Part shown: positions 8,320-18,028 of the stretch, in pieces
How the letters are laid out: the number at the start of each line of letters is the position of its first letter
How positions within the stretch are numbered: the first letter of the stretch is position 1
Assembly (NCBI RefSeq): GCF_040947875.1
Contig: NZ_JBFRXN010000002.1
Span: 2,914,001-2,978,000, forward strand
Origin: Pseudomonas sp. MYb118
GTDB lineage: Bacteria; Pseudomonadota; Gammaproteobacteria; Pseudomonadales; Pseudomonadaceae
DNA length: 64,000 nt
Reading direction: 5' to 3'
The notes under the pieces: model-generated
What the model saw: the letters and a program-made list of their open reading frames with translations, nothing else
Databases searched by the model: none
What the model was told of the DNA's origin: nothing
Translations under genes and position numbers: made by a program

Positions 8320-9744
8320 TCAGTGCTTGAACATCACATGCCGAACGACGGTGTAGTCCTCCAGCCCATACATCGACATGTCCTTGCCATACCCGGACAG
8401 TTTCTGACCGCCATGGGGCATTTCGCTGACCAGCATGAAGTGGGTGTTCACCCAGGTGCAGCCGTATTGCAAACGCGAAGACAGGCGATGGGCGCGGCCG
8501 ACGTCGGCGGTCCAGACCGACGAAGCCAGGCCGTAGTCGGAGTCGTTGGCCCAAGCCAGCACCTGCGCTTCATCGGTGAATCGGGTCACCGACACCACCG
8601 GGCCGAACACCTCGCGGCGAACGATTTCATCATCCTGCTGGGCATCGGCCAGCACTGTGGGTTCGAAGAAGAAACCATTGCCTTCCACCGCCTTGCCGCC
8701 GGTGATCAGGCGGATGTGCGGCTGCGCCACCGCGCGTTCGACGAACCCGGTGACGCGGTCGCGGTGTTGTGCGGTGATCAGCGGGCCCAGCTCGGTCGAA
8801 GGATCATCCTGCAGGCCGTACTTGATACTGCTGACCGCCGCGCCGAGTTTCTCGACGAATTTTTCGTAGATGCCGGCCTGTGCGTAGATGCGGCAGGCCG
8901 CGGTGCAGTCCTGCCCGGCGTTGTAGAAGCCGAAGGTACGGATGCCTTCCACGGCAGCGTCGATGTCGGCGTCGTCGAAGATGATCACCGGCGCCTTGCC
9001 GCCCAGTTCCATGTGCATGCGCTTGACGCTGTCGGCGGTGCTGGAAATGATGTTCGAACCGGTGGCAATCGAGCCGGTCAACGACACCATGCGCACTTTC
9101 GGGTGGGTGACCAGCGGGCTGCCGACGCTCGGCCCACGACCGAATACCAGGTTGAGCACACCGGCCGGGAAAATCTCTGACGCCAGTTGCGCCAGGCGCA
9201 GGGCGGTCAGCGGGGTCTGCTCAGATGGCTTGAGCACGACGGTGTTGCCGGCGGCGAGGGCCGGGGCGATTTTCCACGCGACCATCATCAGCGGGTAGTT
9301 CCACGGCGCGATGGAGGCGATCACGCCCACCGGGTCGCGGCGAATCATCGAAGTGTGGCCCGGCAGATACTCACCGCCAGCCGAACCGCTCATGCAACGG
9401 CTGGCGCCGGCGAAGAAGCGGAACACGTCGGCAATCGCCGGGATCTCATCGTTGAGCGCGGCACTGTAGGGCTTGCCGCAGTTGTCCGATTCCAGCTTGG
9501 CCAGTTCTTCGCCGTGGGCTTCGATGGCATCGGCGAGCTTGAGCAACAGCAGCGAACGGTCCTTGGGTGGCGTCTGCGACCAGCTGTCGAACGCCGCATC
9601 GGCGGCGCGCACGGCGGCGTCGACCTGAGCTTCGCTGGCTTCGTTGATTTCCACCAGCACCCGGCCCAGCGCCGGGTTGAATACCGGCTGGGCCGGGCCT
9701 TCGCCGTCGAGCAGTTGGCCGTTGATCAGGAGTTGGGTTTGCAT
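8320..9744 (-). CDS. Gamma-aminobutyraldehyde-type NAD+ aldehyde dehydrogenase (copy 1)
   Basis: This cytoplasmic dehydrogenase of 474 residues matches the length of PatD/YdcW-type enzymes, which oxidise 4-aminobutanal from putrescine breakdown to GABA. Visible motifs are [14 protein letters not shown] (NAD site), the catalytic Glu in MELGGKAP and the catalytic Cys in [11 protein letters not shown]. The start MQTQLLING at 9744 is chosen over longer frames because the family begins there and the upstream bases form a REP. It lies directly downstream of the ABC importer genes. A second, similar dehydrogenase (14006-15493) sits at the head of the cluster. Substrate assignment rests on context and overall resemblance. 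Confidence 0.88.
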   Translation of the reverse strand: MQTQLLINGQLLDGEGPAQPVFNPALGRVLVEINEASEAQVDAAVRAADAAFDSWSQTPPKDRSLLLLKLADAIEAHGEELAKLESDNCGKPYSAALNDEIPAIADVFRFFAGASRCMSGSAGGEYLPGHTSMIRRDPVGVIASIAPWNYPLMMVAWKIAPALAAGNTVVLKPSEQTPLTALRLAQLASEIFPAGVLNLVFGRGPSVGSPLVTHPKVRMVSLTGSIATGSNIISSTADSVKRMHMELGGKAPVIIFDDADIDAAVEGIRTFGFYNAGQDCTAACRIYAQAGIYEKFVEKLGAAVSSIKYGLQDDPSTELGPLITAQHRDRVTGFVERAVAQPHIRLITGGKAVEGNGFFFEPTVLADAQQDDEIVRREVFGPVVSVTRFTDEAQVLAWANDSDYGLASSVWTADVGRAHRLSSRLQYGCTWVNTHFMLVSEMPHGGQKLSGYGKDMSMYGLEDYTVVRHVMFKH

Positions 9745-9776
9745 GGGCTCATCCTCTTGAATCTGTTCTTGTTTTT

Positions 9777-9850
9777 TGTGGGAGCGAGCCTGCTCGCGAT
9801 GGCGTTCTCGGAATCGCCAAAAGCATCGCGAGCAGGCTCGCTCCCACAGG
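9777..9850. repeat. Inverted REP pair
   Basis: Two facing copies of the GCGAGCCTGCTCGC subtype lie between the dehydrogenase and the last ABC permease gene. They could form a long hairpin in a polycistronic mRNA and affect its stability. Confidence 0.9.
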
Positions 9851-9874
9851 GGATAGTCGTTGTCTGTTACTAAC

Positions 9875-10684
9875 TTATTTGCCACCACTCCCCGCCACGC
9901 TTTCACCACCGCGGGTCAGGTAATAGGCGCCGAGAATCGGCAGCATGGTCACCATCATCACCAGCATCGCCACGACGTTGGTCACCGGCACATCCCGTGG
10001 TCGGCTGAGCTGGTTGAGCAGCCACAGCGGCAGGGTGCGTTCATGGCCGGCAGTGAAAGTTGTGACGATGATTTCGTCGAACGACAGCGCAAACGCCAAC
10101 ATGCCGCCGGCCAGCAACGCCGAGCCGAGGTTGGGCAGGATGATGTAGCGGAAGGTCTGCCAGCCGTCGGCGCCCAGGTCCATCGACGCTTCGATCAGGC
10201 TGTGCGACGTGCGGCGCAGGCGGGCGATGACGTTGTTGTAGACGATCACCACGCAGAAGGTCGCGTGGCCGACGATGATCGTGAACATCCCCGGCTCGAT
10301 CCCCAGCGACTTGAAGGTCGCCAGCAGGGCGATCCCGGTGATGATCCCCGGCAGCGCAATCGGCAGGATCAGCATCAGCGAGATGCCCTGCTTGCCGAAG
10401 AAGTCCCGACGATACAGCGCGGCCGATGCGAGGGTGCCGAGCACCATGGCGATCAGGGTCGCAATGGCGGCGATCTGCAGCGACAGCTTGATGGCTTCCA
10501 GCACGTCCGGACGGGAGAAGGCGATGCCGATCCACTTCAGGGTGAAACCCTTGGGTGGAAAGCTGAACGCGGCGTCTTCGGTGTTGAAGGCGTAGAGGAA
10601 GATGATCAGGATCGGGAAGTGCAGGAACACCAACCCGCCCCAGGCCGCGATCCTGAGGCCCATGGAAGCTTTGTCAGAGTGCAT
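9875..10684 (-). CDS. ABC transporter permease, PotC/YdcV type
   Basis: This is the second membrane subunit of a spermidine/putrescine-type ABC importer, with 269 residues and about six membrane helices. It has the binding-protein-dependent transport domain and an EAA-like loop near [19 protein letters not shown]. The start (MHSDKASMG) overlaps the end of the upstream permease gene by 11 bases, indicating translational coupling. It should dimerise with the other permease and dock with the ATPase encoded two genes upstream. The C-terminus is short and hydrophilic. Confidence 0.92.
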   Translation of the reverse strand: MHSDKASMGLRIAAWGGLVFLHFPILIIFLYAFNTEDAAFSFPPKGFTLKWIGIAFSRPDVLEAIKLSLQIAAIATLIAMVLGTLASAALYRRDFFGKQGISLMLILPIALPGIITGIALLATFKSLGIEPGMFTIIVGHATFCVVIVYNNVIARLRRTSHSLIEASMDLGADGWQTFRYIILPNLGSALLAGGMLAFALSFDEIIVTTFTAGHERTLPLWLLNQLSRPRDVPVTNVVAMLVMMVTMLPILGAYYLTRGGESVAGSGGK

Positions 10685-11621
10685 CGAAGGCCCCCAGTCG
10701 TTTGACGATGGTCAGGTAGATGGCGATCAGCACGATCGGCACCAAGGTGAAGGCGGCGGCCATCGGCATGTTGCCGATCGCACCTTGCTGGGCATACACC
10801 ATGCTGCCGACGAAATAGCCGGGTGGGCCCACCAGTTGCGGCACGATGAAGTCGCCCAGAGTCAGGGAAAAGGTGAAGATGGAACCTGCAGCGATGCCCG
10901 GCACCGACAGCGGCAGGATCACCTGCATGAAGGTCTGGCGCGGCTTGGCGCCGAGGTCGGCTGAGGCCTGCAGCAACGACGGCGGCAAGCGTTCCAGCGA
11001 CGCCTGGATCGGCAGGATCATGAACGGCAGCCAGATGTAGACGAACACCATGAAGCGCCCCAGATGCGAGGTCGACAGGGTGCTGCCGCCCACGCCGGGA
11101 ATGCCCAGCACGAACTGCAACAGCGGCTCCAGGCCCAGGTGCTGCACGAACCATTGCGCCACGCCGCCCTTGGCCAGCAGCAACGTCCACGCATAAGCCT
11201 TGACGATGTAGCTGGCCCACATCGGCATCATCACCGCGATGTAGAAAAACGCCTTGGTCTTGCCGGTGGTGTAGCGCGCCATGTAGTAGGCGATCGGGAA
11301 CGCGACGATGGCGCTGGCGATCGACACCACGATGGCCATGCTCAGGGTGCGCAGGATGATGTCGAAGTTCGACGGCTGGAACAGCGCCGCCAGGTTCGCC
11401 AGGGTCAGGTCCGGGGTGACCGCCATGGTGAAGTCGTCGAAGGTGTAGAACCCTTGCCACAACAGCACCAGCAGCGAACCGAGGTAGATCGCGCCGAACC
11501 ACAGCAGCGGCGGCACCAGCAGCAACGACAGGTAAAAGTTCGGTCGCCGGTACAGCAGGTTGGAAAACCTGCGCAACGCCGAGCCATGGGCCGGGGTTTG
11601 AGCGATTGCCACGCTGTTCAT
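10674..11621 (-). CDS. ABC transporter permease, PotB/YdcU type
   Basis: This is the first membrane subunit of the importer, with 315 residues. An N-terminal cytoplasmic stretch of about 35 residues precedes six predicted membrane helices. The family coupling loop is seen around [19 protein letters not shown], where the conserved A and G contact the ATPase. It starts only one base after the ATPase gene ends and overlaps the next permease by 11 bases, so all four transporter genes form a tight operon. The long N-terminal extension before the first helix is typical of PotB-like subunits. Confidence 0.92.
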   Translation of the reverse strand: MNSVAIAQTPAHGSALRRFSNLLYRRPNFYLSLLLVPPLLWFGAIYLGSLLVLLWQGFYTFDDFTMAVTPDLTLANLAALFQPSNFDIILRTLSMAIVVSIASAIVAFPIAYYMARYTTGKTKAFFYIAVMMPMWASYIVKAYAWTLLLAKGGVAQWFVQHLGLEPLLQFVLGIPGVGGSTLSTSHLGRFMVFVYIWLPFMILPIQASLERLPPSLLQASADLGAKPRQTFMQVILPLSVPGIAAGSIFTFSLTLGDFIVPQLVGPPGYFVGSMVYAQQGAIGNMPMAAAFTLVPIVLIAIYLTIVKRLGAFDAL

Positions 11622-11622
11622 C

Positions 11623-12657
11623 TCACACCCCGCCTGCGGTGTCGTGCAGCGCGATCATCGCTTCGCGTGCCCAGCGCGCGCTGATGCGTTGCCCGGTCTG
11701 GTGCTGGGCACTGACGTCCAGCCACTGATTGTTGGCCTGGCTGATGTTCAGGGTCTGGCCGTTTTCCAGCTTCAATTCATAGCGGGTGGCGCTGCCCTGG
11801 TACTGGATGTCGTGGAGCAAACCGCTGACTTCGATTTCATGGCTGGCCAACGGGCCTTCGGCAAACCGTACGTGTTCGGGGCGAATCGAAAACGGCTGCG
11901 GGTTGCCGCTGAGCTGCTGGGCCAGCTCGCCACGAATCACGTTGGAGGTGCCGACGAACTCGGCGACAAAGGTGGTGGCCGGTTTCATGTAGAGGTTGCG
12001 CGGGGTGTCGACCTGTTCGATGCGACCCTTGTTGAACACCGCCACGCGGTCGGACATCGACAGCGCTTCGGTCTGGTCGTGGGTGACAAAAATGAAGGTG
12101 ATGCCGAGCTGGCGTTGCAGCTTTTTCAGCTCGCTCTGCATTTGCTCGCGCAGCTTGAGGTCCAGTGCCCCCAGCGGCTCATCGAGCAGCAGCACCCGCG
12201 GGCGATTGACCAGGGCGCGGGCCAGGGCCACACGCTGGCGCTGGCCGCCGGACAGTTGCACCGGCTTGCGCTGGCCGTAGCCGCCCAGGGCGACCATCGA
12301 CAGAGCTTCTTCGGCGCGGCTGTTGCGTTCGCTCTTGCCCACGCCTTTGACTTTCAGGCCATAGGCGACGTTGTCCAGCACGTTCATGTGCGGGAACAGG
12401 GCGTAATCCTGGAAAACGGTGTTGACGTCACGTTCATACGGCGGCAGCCCGGCGGCTTCTTCGCCGTGGATGCGGATCGAGCCGGCGCTCGGTTGTTCGA
12501 AACCGGCGATCAGGCGCAGACAGGTGGTTTTGCCCGACCCGGAAGGGCCCAGCATGGAAAAGAACTCGCCGTCCTGGATGTCGATGGAAACCCGGTCTAC
12601 GGCCTTCACTTCGCCGAATAGACGGGAAACGTTGGTGAATTGGACTGCAAGCGTCAT
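11623..12657 (-). CDS. ABC transporter ATP-binding protein, PotA type
   Basis: This is the energising subunit of the polyamine-type importer, 344 residues. Motifs in order are Walker A GPSGSGKTT, Q-loop FQDYALFPHM, signature LSGGQRQRVALARAL, Walker B VLLLDEPLGALD and switch His in FVTHDQTEAL. A C-terminal TOBE-like beta domain (from about residue 270) is as expected for PotA or MalK relatives. The ATG at 12657 is chosen because family members begin with a short lead such as MTLAVQFTNV; the longer frame runs into a REP sequence. It precedes the two permease genes with almost no gap. Confidence 0.95.
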   Translation of the reverse strand: MTLAVQFTNVSRLFGEVKAVDRVSIDIQDGEFFSMLGPSGSGKTTCLRLIAGFEQPSAGSIRIHGEEAAGLPPYERDVNTVFQDYALFPHMNVLDNVAYGLKVKGVGKSERNSRAEEALSMVALGGYGQRKPVQLSGGQRQRVALARALVNRPRVLLLDEPLGALDLKLREQMQSELKKLQRQLGITFIFVTHDQTEALSMSDRVAVFNKGRIEQVDTPRNLYMKPATTFVAEFVGTSNVIRGELAQQLSGNPQPFSIRPEHVRFAEGPLASHEIEVSGLLHDIQYQGSATRYELKLENGQTLNISQANNQWLDVSAQHQTGQRISARWAREAMIALHDTAGGV

Positions 12658-12691
12658 GGTGCGGTGCTCCGGAAAAGCTGAAATCTTGAAA

Positions 12692-12758
12692 ACATCGCGA
12701 GCAGGCTCGCTCCCACAGGTCATGTGTGCTTTTTGTGGGAGCGAGCCTGCTCGCGATA
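12692..12758. repeat. Inverted REP pair
   Basis: Two facing copies of the GCGAGCCTGCTCGC subtype lie between the binding-protein gene and the ATPase gene. A stable hairpin at this point is a common way to keep binding-protein mRNA in excess over the membrane subunits. That role is inferred here. Confidence 0.9.
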
Positions 12759-12762
12759 GGGT

Positions 12763-13914
12763 TTAACGACCGCCCATGATCGCGATGTAGTCCTGGGTCC
12801 AGCGGCTGTACGGTACGAACTTGCCGCCTTCAGCCTGTGGGGTTTTCCAGAAGGCGATCTTGTCGAACTGGTCGAAACCGTTGGTCTTGCAGCCCTCGGC
12901 GCCGAGCAGTTCGCTCTCCTTGCACGCCGCCGGCACGGCGGGCAACGAACCGAACCAGGCGGCTACGTCGCCCTGGACTTTCGGTTGCAGCGACCAGTCC
13001 ATCCACTTGTAGGCGCAGTTGGGGTGCTTGGCATCGGTGTGCAGCATGGTGGTGTCGGCCCAACCGGTGGCGCCTTCTTTCGGGATGGTCGAGGCGATCG
13101 GCTGCTTCTCGTTGACCAGGCCGTTGACCTGATACGGCCAGGCACCGGACGCGACCACGCCCTCGTTCTTGAAGTCGCTCATTTGCACGGTGGTGTCGTG
13201 CCAGTAGCGGTGGATCAGCGGCTGCTGGGCGCGCAACAGGTCGAGCACGGCCTTGTACTGCGCTTCGGTCAGCTCGTAGGGGTTCTGGATGCCCAGTTCC
13301 GGCTTGGCGGTCTTCAGGTACAGCGCCGCGTCGGCGATGTAGATCGGGCCGTCATAGGCCTGCACGCGGCCCTTGTTCGGCTTGCCGTCCGGCAGGTTCT
13401 CGGCGTTGAACAGCACACCCCAGGTGTCGGGCGCGGTCTTGAACACATTGGTGTTGTACATCAGCACGTTCGGGCCCCATTGATACGGGGTGCCGTAGGT
13501 CTGTTTGTTGACCACGTACCACGGCGCATCCTTGAGGCGCGGGTCGAGGTTCTTCCAGTTCGGGATCAGCGAAGTGTTGATCGGCTGCACGCGCTTGCCG
13601 ACGATCAGCCGCAGCGAGGCATCGCCGGAGGCGGTCACCAGGTCGTAGCCACCCTTGGCCATCAGGCTGACCATTTCATCGGAAGTGGCGGCGGTTTTCA
13701 CATTGACCTTGCAACCGGTTTCCTTCTCGAACCCGGTCACCCAGTCGTAGGCCTTGTCGCTTTCGCCACGTTCGATGTAGCCCGGCCACGCCACGATATC
13801 CAGTTGGCCTTCGCCCGCGCCAACGGCCTTCAACGGCTCGGCGGCCTGGACGCCGACACTGGCCAGCAACGCGGTAGTGATTGCACTGAGCAGTGCGGTC
13901 TTGTGCACGAACAT
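12763..13914 (-). CDS. Periplasmic polyamine-type ABC substrate-binding protein (PotD/YdcS family)
   Basis: This 383-residue periplasmic receptor delivers its ligand to the neighbouring ABC permeases. It has a Sec signal peptide (MFVHKTALLSAITTALLASV, cleavage after VQA). The mature part begins with family-like segments such as LDIVAWPGYIERG and includes GCKVNVKTAATSDEM. The family is PotD/PotF/YdcS, which bind putrescine, spermidine or related amines. The sequence alone does not show which. AGGG precedes the ATG. The gene lies between the upstream dehydrogenase and the ATPase gene, with a REP hairpin on its downstream side. Confidence 0.92.
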   Translation of the reverse strand: MFVHKTALLSAITTALLASVGVQAAEPLKAVGAGEGQLDIVAWPGYIERGESDKAYDWVTGFEKETGCKVNVKTAATSDEMVSLMAKGGYDLVTASGDASLRLIVGKRVQPINTSLIPNWKNLDPRLKDAPWYVVNKQTYGTPYQWGPNVLMYNTNVFKTAPDTWGVLFNAENLPDGKPNKGRVQAYDGPIYIADAALYLKTAKPELGIQNPYELTEAQYKAVLDLLRAQQPLIHRYWHDTTVQMSDFKNEGVVASGAWPYQVNGLVNEKQPIASTIPKEGATGWADTTMLHTDAKHPNCAYKWMDWSLQPKVQGDVAAWFGSLPAVPAACKESELLGAEGCKTNGFDQFDKIAFWKTPQAEGGKFVPYSRWTQDYIAIMGGR

Positions 13915-14005
13915 TGGGTTTCCCTCTTCTTTAAATTATGGTCGGGGCAGTGTTGAACGTGGTGCAGCCATGCCTTTACGGCTAGTTGTCAGCGTAGTGC
14001 GCTTT

Positions 14006-15493
14006 TTATAAATGCTCTCCGTGGCGGGCCATGATGTGCCGCACCACGCTGTAGTCCTGAAGCGAGTCGCTGGACAGGTCCTTGCCGTAGCCCGAGCGTT
14101 TCAAGCCGCCGTGGGGCATCTCGCTGACCAGCATGAAATGGCTGTTGATCCAGGTGCAGCCGTACTGCAAACGCGCGGCGACCTGCATGGCCTTGTCCAG
14201 GTTCTGCGTCCAGACCGACGACGCCAGGCCGTATTCCGAATCGTTGGCCCAGTCCACGGCCTGTTCCAAGGCATCGAAACGGGTCACGGTCACCACCGGG
14301 CCGAACACCTCGCGCTGGACGATTTCATCGCCTTGCTTGCAGCCGGCCAGCAGGGTCGGCTGGTAATAGAAGCCGGCCCCGGAATGCACCGCGGCCCCGG
14401 TGACCCGCTCGATGTGCGGCTGGCCAAGGGCGCGCTCGACGAAGCTGGCCACGCGGTCGCGCTGGCGGGTGCTGATCAAGGGACCGATCTCGTTGTCGGC
14501 GTCGCGCTTGCCGGCAAAACGCAGGCTGCTGACTGCGGCACCGAGTTCGGCCACCAGGCGATCATGGATGCCCGCCTGCGCATAGATGCGGCACGCCGCC
14601 GTGCAGTCCTGGCCGGCGTTGTAGTAGCCGTAGCTGCGCACGCCTTCGACCACGGCCTGGATATCGGCATCGTTGCAGACGATCACCGGCGCCTTGCCAC
14701 CGAGTTCCAGGTGCGTGCGCTTGAGGGTCTTGGCCGCGGCCTGGAGGATTTTCTGGCCGGTGACGATATCGCCGGTCAGCGACACCATGCGGATTTTCGG
14801 GTGGCTGACCAGATGGCTGCCGACCCCTTCGCCGCCCCCGCAGATGATGTTGATCACTCCAGGTGGCAGGATTTCGGCCAGTGCGGGGGCCAGGGCCAGG
14901 ATCGACAGCGGCGTGTGCTCGGACGGCTTGAACACCAGGGTGTTGCCGGCAGCCAGTGCCGGGGCGATTTTCCACGCGGCCATCATGATCGGGTAGTTCC
15001 ACGGCGCGATGGAGGCCACCACGCCAATGGGGTCGCGGCGCACCATGCTGGTGTAGCCGGGCATGTATTCGCCGCTGAGCTGCCCGGTCTGGCAGCGTAC
15101 GGCGCCGGCGAAGAAGCGGAACACGTCAACGGTGGCGCTCAGGTCGTCCTGACGGGCCAGGTGCAGAGGCTTGCCGCAATTGAGCGATTCGAGGCGGGCG
15201 AGCAGGTCGGCCTGCTTTTCCACGGCGTTGGCGATCTCCAGCAGCAGGTTGGAGCGTTGCTGCGGGGTGGTCCGTGACCAACTGGCAAAGGCGCGATTGG
15301 CGGCGAGGATGGCCGCTTCGACCTGTTCGGTGCTGGCCTCGGCGATGTGCGTGAGAACCTCACCCGTGGCCGGGTTGAGGATGGGTTCGACAAAACCCTG
15401 ACCTGCGACCAGTTCGCCATCGATCAACAACGCGGTGAACAACGGGGTCTGCGCGCCAGCCATTTTTCGCGATCTCTTTTCTTGTGTGGCCAT
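14006..15493 (-). CDS. Gamma-aminobutyraldehyde-type NAD+ aldehyde dehydrogenase (copy 2)
   Basis: This is a paralogue of the dehydrogenase at 8320-9744. It has 495 residues, with an N-terminal extension of about 20. Motifs are [14 protein letters not shown], the catalytic Glu in LELGGKAP and the catalytic Cys in [11 protein letters not shown]. The two copies share nearly the same C-terminus ([25 protein letters not shown]). ATG 15493 follows GGGAG; an internal ATG at 15463 is less well supported. It is the first structural gene after the LysR regulator. Having two such enzymes around one importer suggests two aldehyde substrates, or one substrate handled under two controls. Confidence 0.88.
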   Translation of the reverse strand: MATQEKRSRKMAGAQTPLFTALLIDGELVAGQGFVEPILNPATGEVLTHIAEASTEQVEAAILAANRAFASWSRTTPQQRSNLLLEIANAVEKQADLLARLESLNCGKPLHLARQDDLSATVDVFRFFAGAVRCQTGQLSGEYMPGYTSMVRRDPIGVVASIAPWNYPIMMAAWKIAPALAAGNTLVFKPSEHTPLSILALAPALAEILPPGVINIICGGGEGVGSHLVSHPKIRMVSLTGDIVTGQKILQAAAKTLKRTHLELGGKAPVIVCNDADIQAVVEGVRSYGYYNAGQDCTAACRIYAQAGIHDRLVAELGAAVSSLRFAGKRDADNEIGPLISTRQRDRVASFVERALGQPHIERVTGAAVHSGAGFYYQPTLLAGCKQGDEIVQREVFGPVVTVTRFDALEQAVDWANDSEYGLASSVWTQNLDKAMQVAARLQYGCTWINSHFMLVSEMPHGGLKRSGYGKDLSSDSLQDYSVVRHIMARHGEHL

Positions 15494-15595
15494 GTTGCTC
15501 CCTGTGACTGGGGGCGGGCCGTCTTATCTGGATGAATCAAGACTAGTGCCCGGACCCGAGGTCGACAAATACTAAATACTGAAGGTGGCGTTCGA

Positions 15596-16510
15596 TTAAA
15601 TAGATGGCTTGCGTGGACCGTGGGGTTGTTCACGGGCGACGGTCAGGAACGGGTCCACCAGCGCCGGGCGCGCAGTGCCGCGGCGCCAGGCCAGGCCCAC
15701 GTCGAGGGTCTGGCTCAGATCAGCGATAGGACGCGCCTCGATGATGTCGCCCTCCAGCGACCAGGGGCGGTAGGTCATGTCCGGCTGGATCGAAACGCCA
15801 AGACCGGCGGCCACCAGGCTACGCACCGCTTCGGTCGAGGCGGTTTTCAGGGTGACGCGCGGTTGCAGCGAGGCCGCCGACCACATGCGCTGGGCGTTGC
15901 GGTCCATTTCATCGACGTTCAGTTGAATCAATGGCTCGCGGGCGACATCCGCCAGGTTGATGCTGTCGTGCTCCAGCAGCGGATGCTGGGCCGGCAGCCA
16001 CAGGCGATGGGGCGAGTGAGTCAGCACTTCGGTCTGCAGGGCGTGGCGATCCTCGAGGTTGGACAGGATCAACACGCCGACGTCGATCTCGCCGCTGACC
16101 AGCAAATGCTCGATATACGGCCGCTCATCCTCCATCACACGGATTTCCACGTTGGGGTAGGCGCGCTGAAAGCGGGTGAGCAGGTCCGCCAGATAATAAC
16201 CGGCCACAAGACTGGTCACCCCGACGATCAACTGCCCCGCCACCTGATCGGTGCTTTGCTGCAGACTGCGTTTGGCGTTATCCACCGTGGCCAAAATCAG
16301 ATGCGCCTGACGCAAAAACTGGTGCCCCTGATGCGTCAGGGTCATGCCCTTGGCGTGACGATTGAACAGACCGACACCGATCTCCTGCTCCAGTTGCTGG
16401 ATCGCCAGAGTCAGAGTCGATTGAGAAATAAACGCAGTCTGCGCGGCGGCCGAAATCGAACCGGTCTCGGCCACAGCGATAAAATGGCGGATCTGACGCA
16501 AGGTCATCAT
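15596..16510 (-). CDS. LysR-family transcriptional regulator
   Basis: This is a 304-residue LysR-type regulator. The N-terminal winged helix-turn-helix begins MTLRQIRHFIAVAETGSISAAAQ and continues to LEQEIGVGLFNRH. The effector-binding domain occupies about residues 90-300. It is read in the same direction as, and just upstream of, the aldehyde dehydrogenase/ABC cluster (102-bp gap), so it probably controls that cluster in response to a polyamine or breakdown product. LysR regulators are more often divergent from their targets; here the target could also be its own transcript. Start is ATGATG at 16510 or 16507. Confidence 0.9.
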   Translation of the reverse strand: MMTLRQIRHFIAVAETGSISAAAQTAFISQSTLTLAIQQLEQEIGVGLFNRHAKGMTLTHQGHQFLRQAHLILATVDNAKRSLQQSTDQVAGQLIVGVTSLVAGYYLADLLTRFQRAYPNVEIRVMEDERPYIEHLLVSGEIDVGVLILSNLEDRHALQTEVLTHSPHRLWLPAQHPLLEHDSINLADVAREPLIQLNVDEMDRNAQRMWSAASLQPRVTLKTASTEAVRSLVAAGLGVSIQPDMTYRPWSLEGDIIEARPIADLSQTLDVGLAWRRGTARPALVDPFLTVAREQPHGPRKPSI

Positions 16511-16577
16511 AAACAGGCACCCGGTGGGCAGTTTTTATAGATTCACCCGAGTGTATATCGTTTTACTAGATACCCCC

Positions 16578-16797
16578 TGTAGGAGCGAGCTTGCTCGCGA
16601 TGGCGGCCCAGACACCGAGGACACCCGATAGCCCGCATCATCGTTAACGACCATCGCGAGCAAGCCCGCTCCCACAGGAACCCCACCGTACCTGTAGGAG
16701 CGAGTTCACTCGCGATGGCAGCCCAGACACCGCAAGCATTCAGACAGCCCACGTCATCGTTAAAGACCATCGCGAGCAGGCTCGCTCCCACAAAAAC
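16578..16797. repeat. Two inverted REP pairs with conserved spacers
   Basis: There are four REP copies in two facing pairs (about 16578, 16652, 16694 and 16770). The third is a variant with a TTCA loop (GCGAGTTCACTCGC). Both spacers share GCCCAGACACCG at the left and ATCGTTAA at the right, a pattern also seen in the BIMEs near 27.3 and 50.6 kb. Confidence 0.85.
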
Positions 16798-17580
16798 AAA
16801 AACAGAAACAGAGCCACGATCCCACAGGCGCCGCAGATTGCCCCGTCGGAAGGCCGAGTGGAGGTTCTGCGCAGTGGGCAACCCGGCATGGATGCCGGGT
16901 TAGCCGCCCTCGGCCAAGGATGGCCGATGGCGGCGGGCCCACGGAGCAGGACCGGAGCGAGGGATCCCGGAGCGTCAGCGAAGGGCCGTACGTCAGGGGC
17001 CAGGCGTTTTGGTGACTTTGCGCCGGGCCGCGTAGGCGACAAAGTCACCCGCCGTAAGGGCGGAACCTTAAGCCGCCGCAACCGCAGAAATGGATATGTA
17101 CACCGGAAGGCCGCCATCGCGGGCAAGCCCGCTCCCACAGGAACCCCACCGTACCTGTAGGAGCGAGTTCACTCGCGATGGTGGTCAACGATAACGCGGG
17201 CAGCCTGATACCCCGCGGTGCCCCAACGTCCATCGCGAGCAGGCTCGCTCCCACAAAAACAGAAACAGAAACAGAACCACGATCCCACAGGCGCCGCAGA
17301 TTGCCCCGTCGTAAGGCCGAGTGGAGGTTCTGCGCAGTGGGCAACCCGGCATGGATGCCGGGTTAGCCGCCCTCGGCCAAGGATGGCCGATGGCGGCGGG
17401 CCCACGGAGCAGGACCGGAGCGAGGGAACCCTGAGCGCCAGCGAAGGGCCGTACGTCAGGGGCCAGGCGTTTTGGTTACTTTGGCGCGACAAAGTAACCC
17501 GCCGTAAAGGCGGAACCAAAAGCGGCCGTTATCGCAGAAATGGATATGTACGCCTGTAAGGCCGCCATCGCGAGCAAGCT
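16655..17580. repeat. Tandem duplication of a ~463-bp hairpin-rich element
   Basis: Bases from about 16655 recur from about 17118 with a constant offset of 463 over the left part, for example CCCCACCGTACC at 16681 and 17144. Each copy holds a TTCA-type REP and an A-rich stretch of AAACAG repeats. A roughly 250-bp block then follows, with a perfect hairpin AACCCGGCAT-GG-ATGCCGGGTT (16880-16901 in copy 1) and a second hairpin near GGTGACTTTG/CAAAGTCACC. Open frames inside show no ribosome-binding sites or codon bias. It lies between the LysR gene and the DUF533 gene. Confidence 0.85.
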
Positions 17581-17925
17581 CGCTCCTACAGAGCGACAAA
17601 GTAACCCGCCGTAAAGGCGGAACCAAAAGCGGCCGTTATCGCAGAAATGGATATGTACGCCTGTAAGGCCGTCATCGCGAGCAAGCTCGCTCCTACAGAG
17701 CCCCAAAGTCACCCGCCGTAAGGGCGGAACCAAATGCGGCCGTTACCGCAGAAATGGATATGTACGCCTGTAAGGCCGCCATCGCGAGCAAGCTCGCTCC
17801 TACAGAGCCCCAAAGTCACCCGCCGTAAAGGCGGAACCCAAAGCGGCCTTTACCGCAGCAATGGATATGTGCACCTTGAGGCCGCCATCGTCGGAACGCC
17901 GCCCGGAGCAAGCCCGCTCCTACAG
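17487..17925. repeat. Tandem array of four 107-bp units
   Basis: The hairpin CCGCC-GTAA(A)-GGCGG recurs with GCCGTAA at 17501, 17608, 17715 and 17822, a spacing of exactly 107 each time. Each unit continues through CAGAAATGGATATGT and ends in a REP palindrome. Units 1-3 are nearly identical; the fourth is diverged with an altered REP. The array extends the right end of the 463-bp duplication. Confidence 0.9.
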
Positions 17926-18028
17926 TGCCCAACGCAGGCAACATCTGGAAGCACTCCCACCCACCGGAAACAGGTCGTTTCGATCTAGTCTTGAAACCTT
18001 CTTGCGTTACTCAGTGGAGGCGAAACAC

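Noticed and set aside
17487..17925. CRISPR array
   Set aside because: The 107-bp units are almost wholly identical, with no short repeat alternating with unique spacers, and no cas genes are present.
16543..17988. Several open frames of 60-130 codons in the repeat array
   Set aside because: They run through REP palindromes and tandem repeats in several frames and strands, have no ribosome-binding sites, and recur wherever the repeat recurs.
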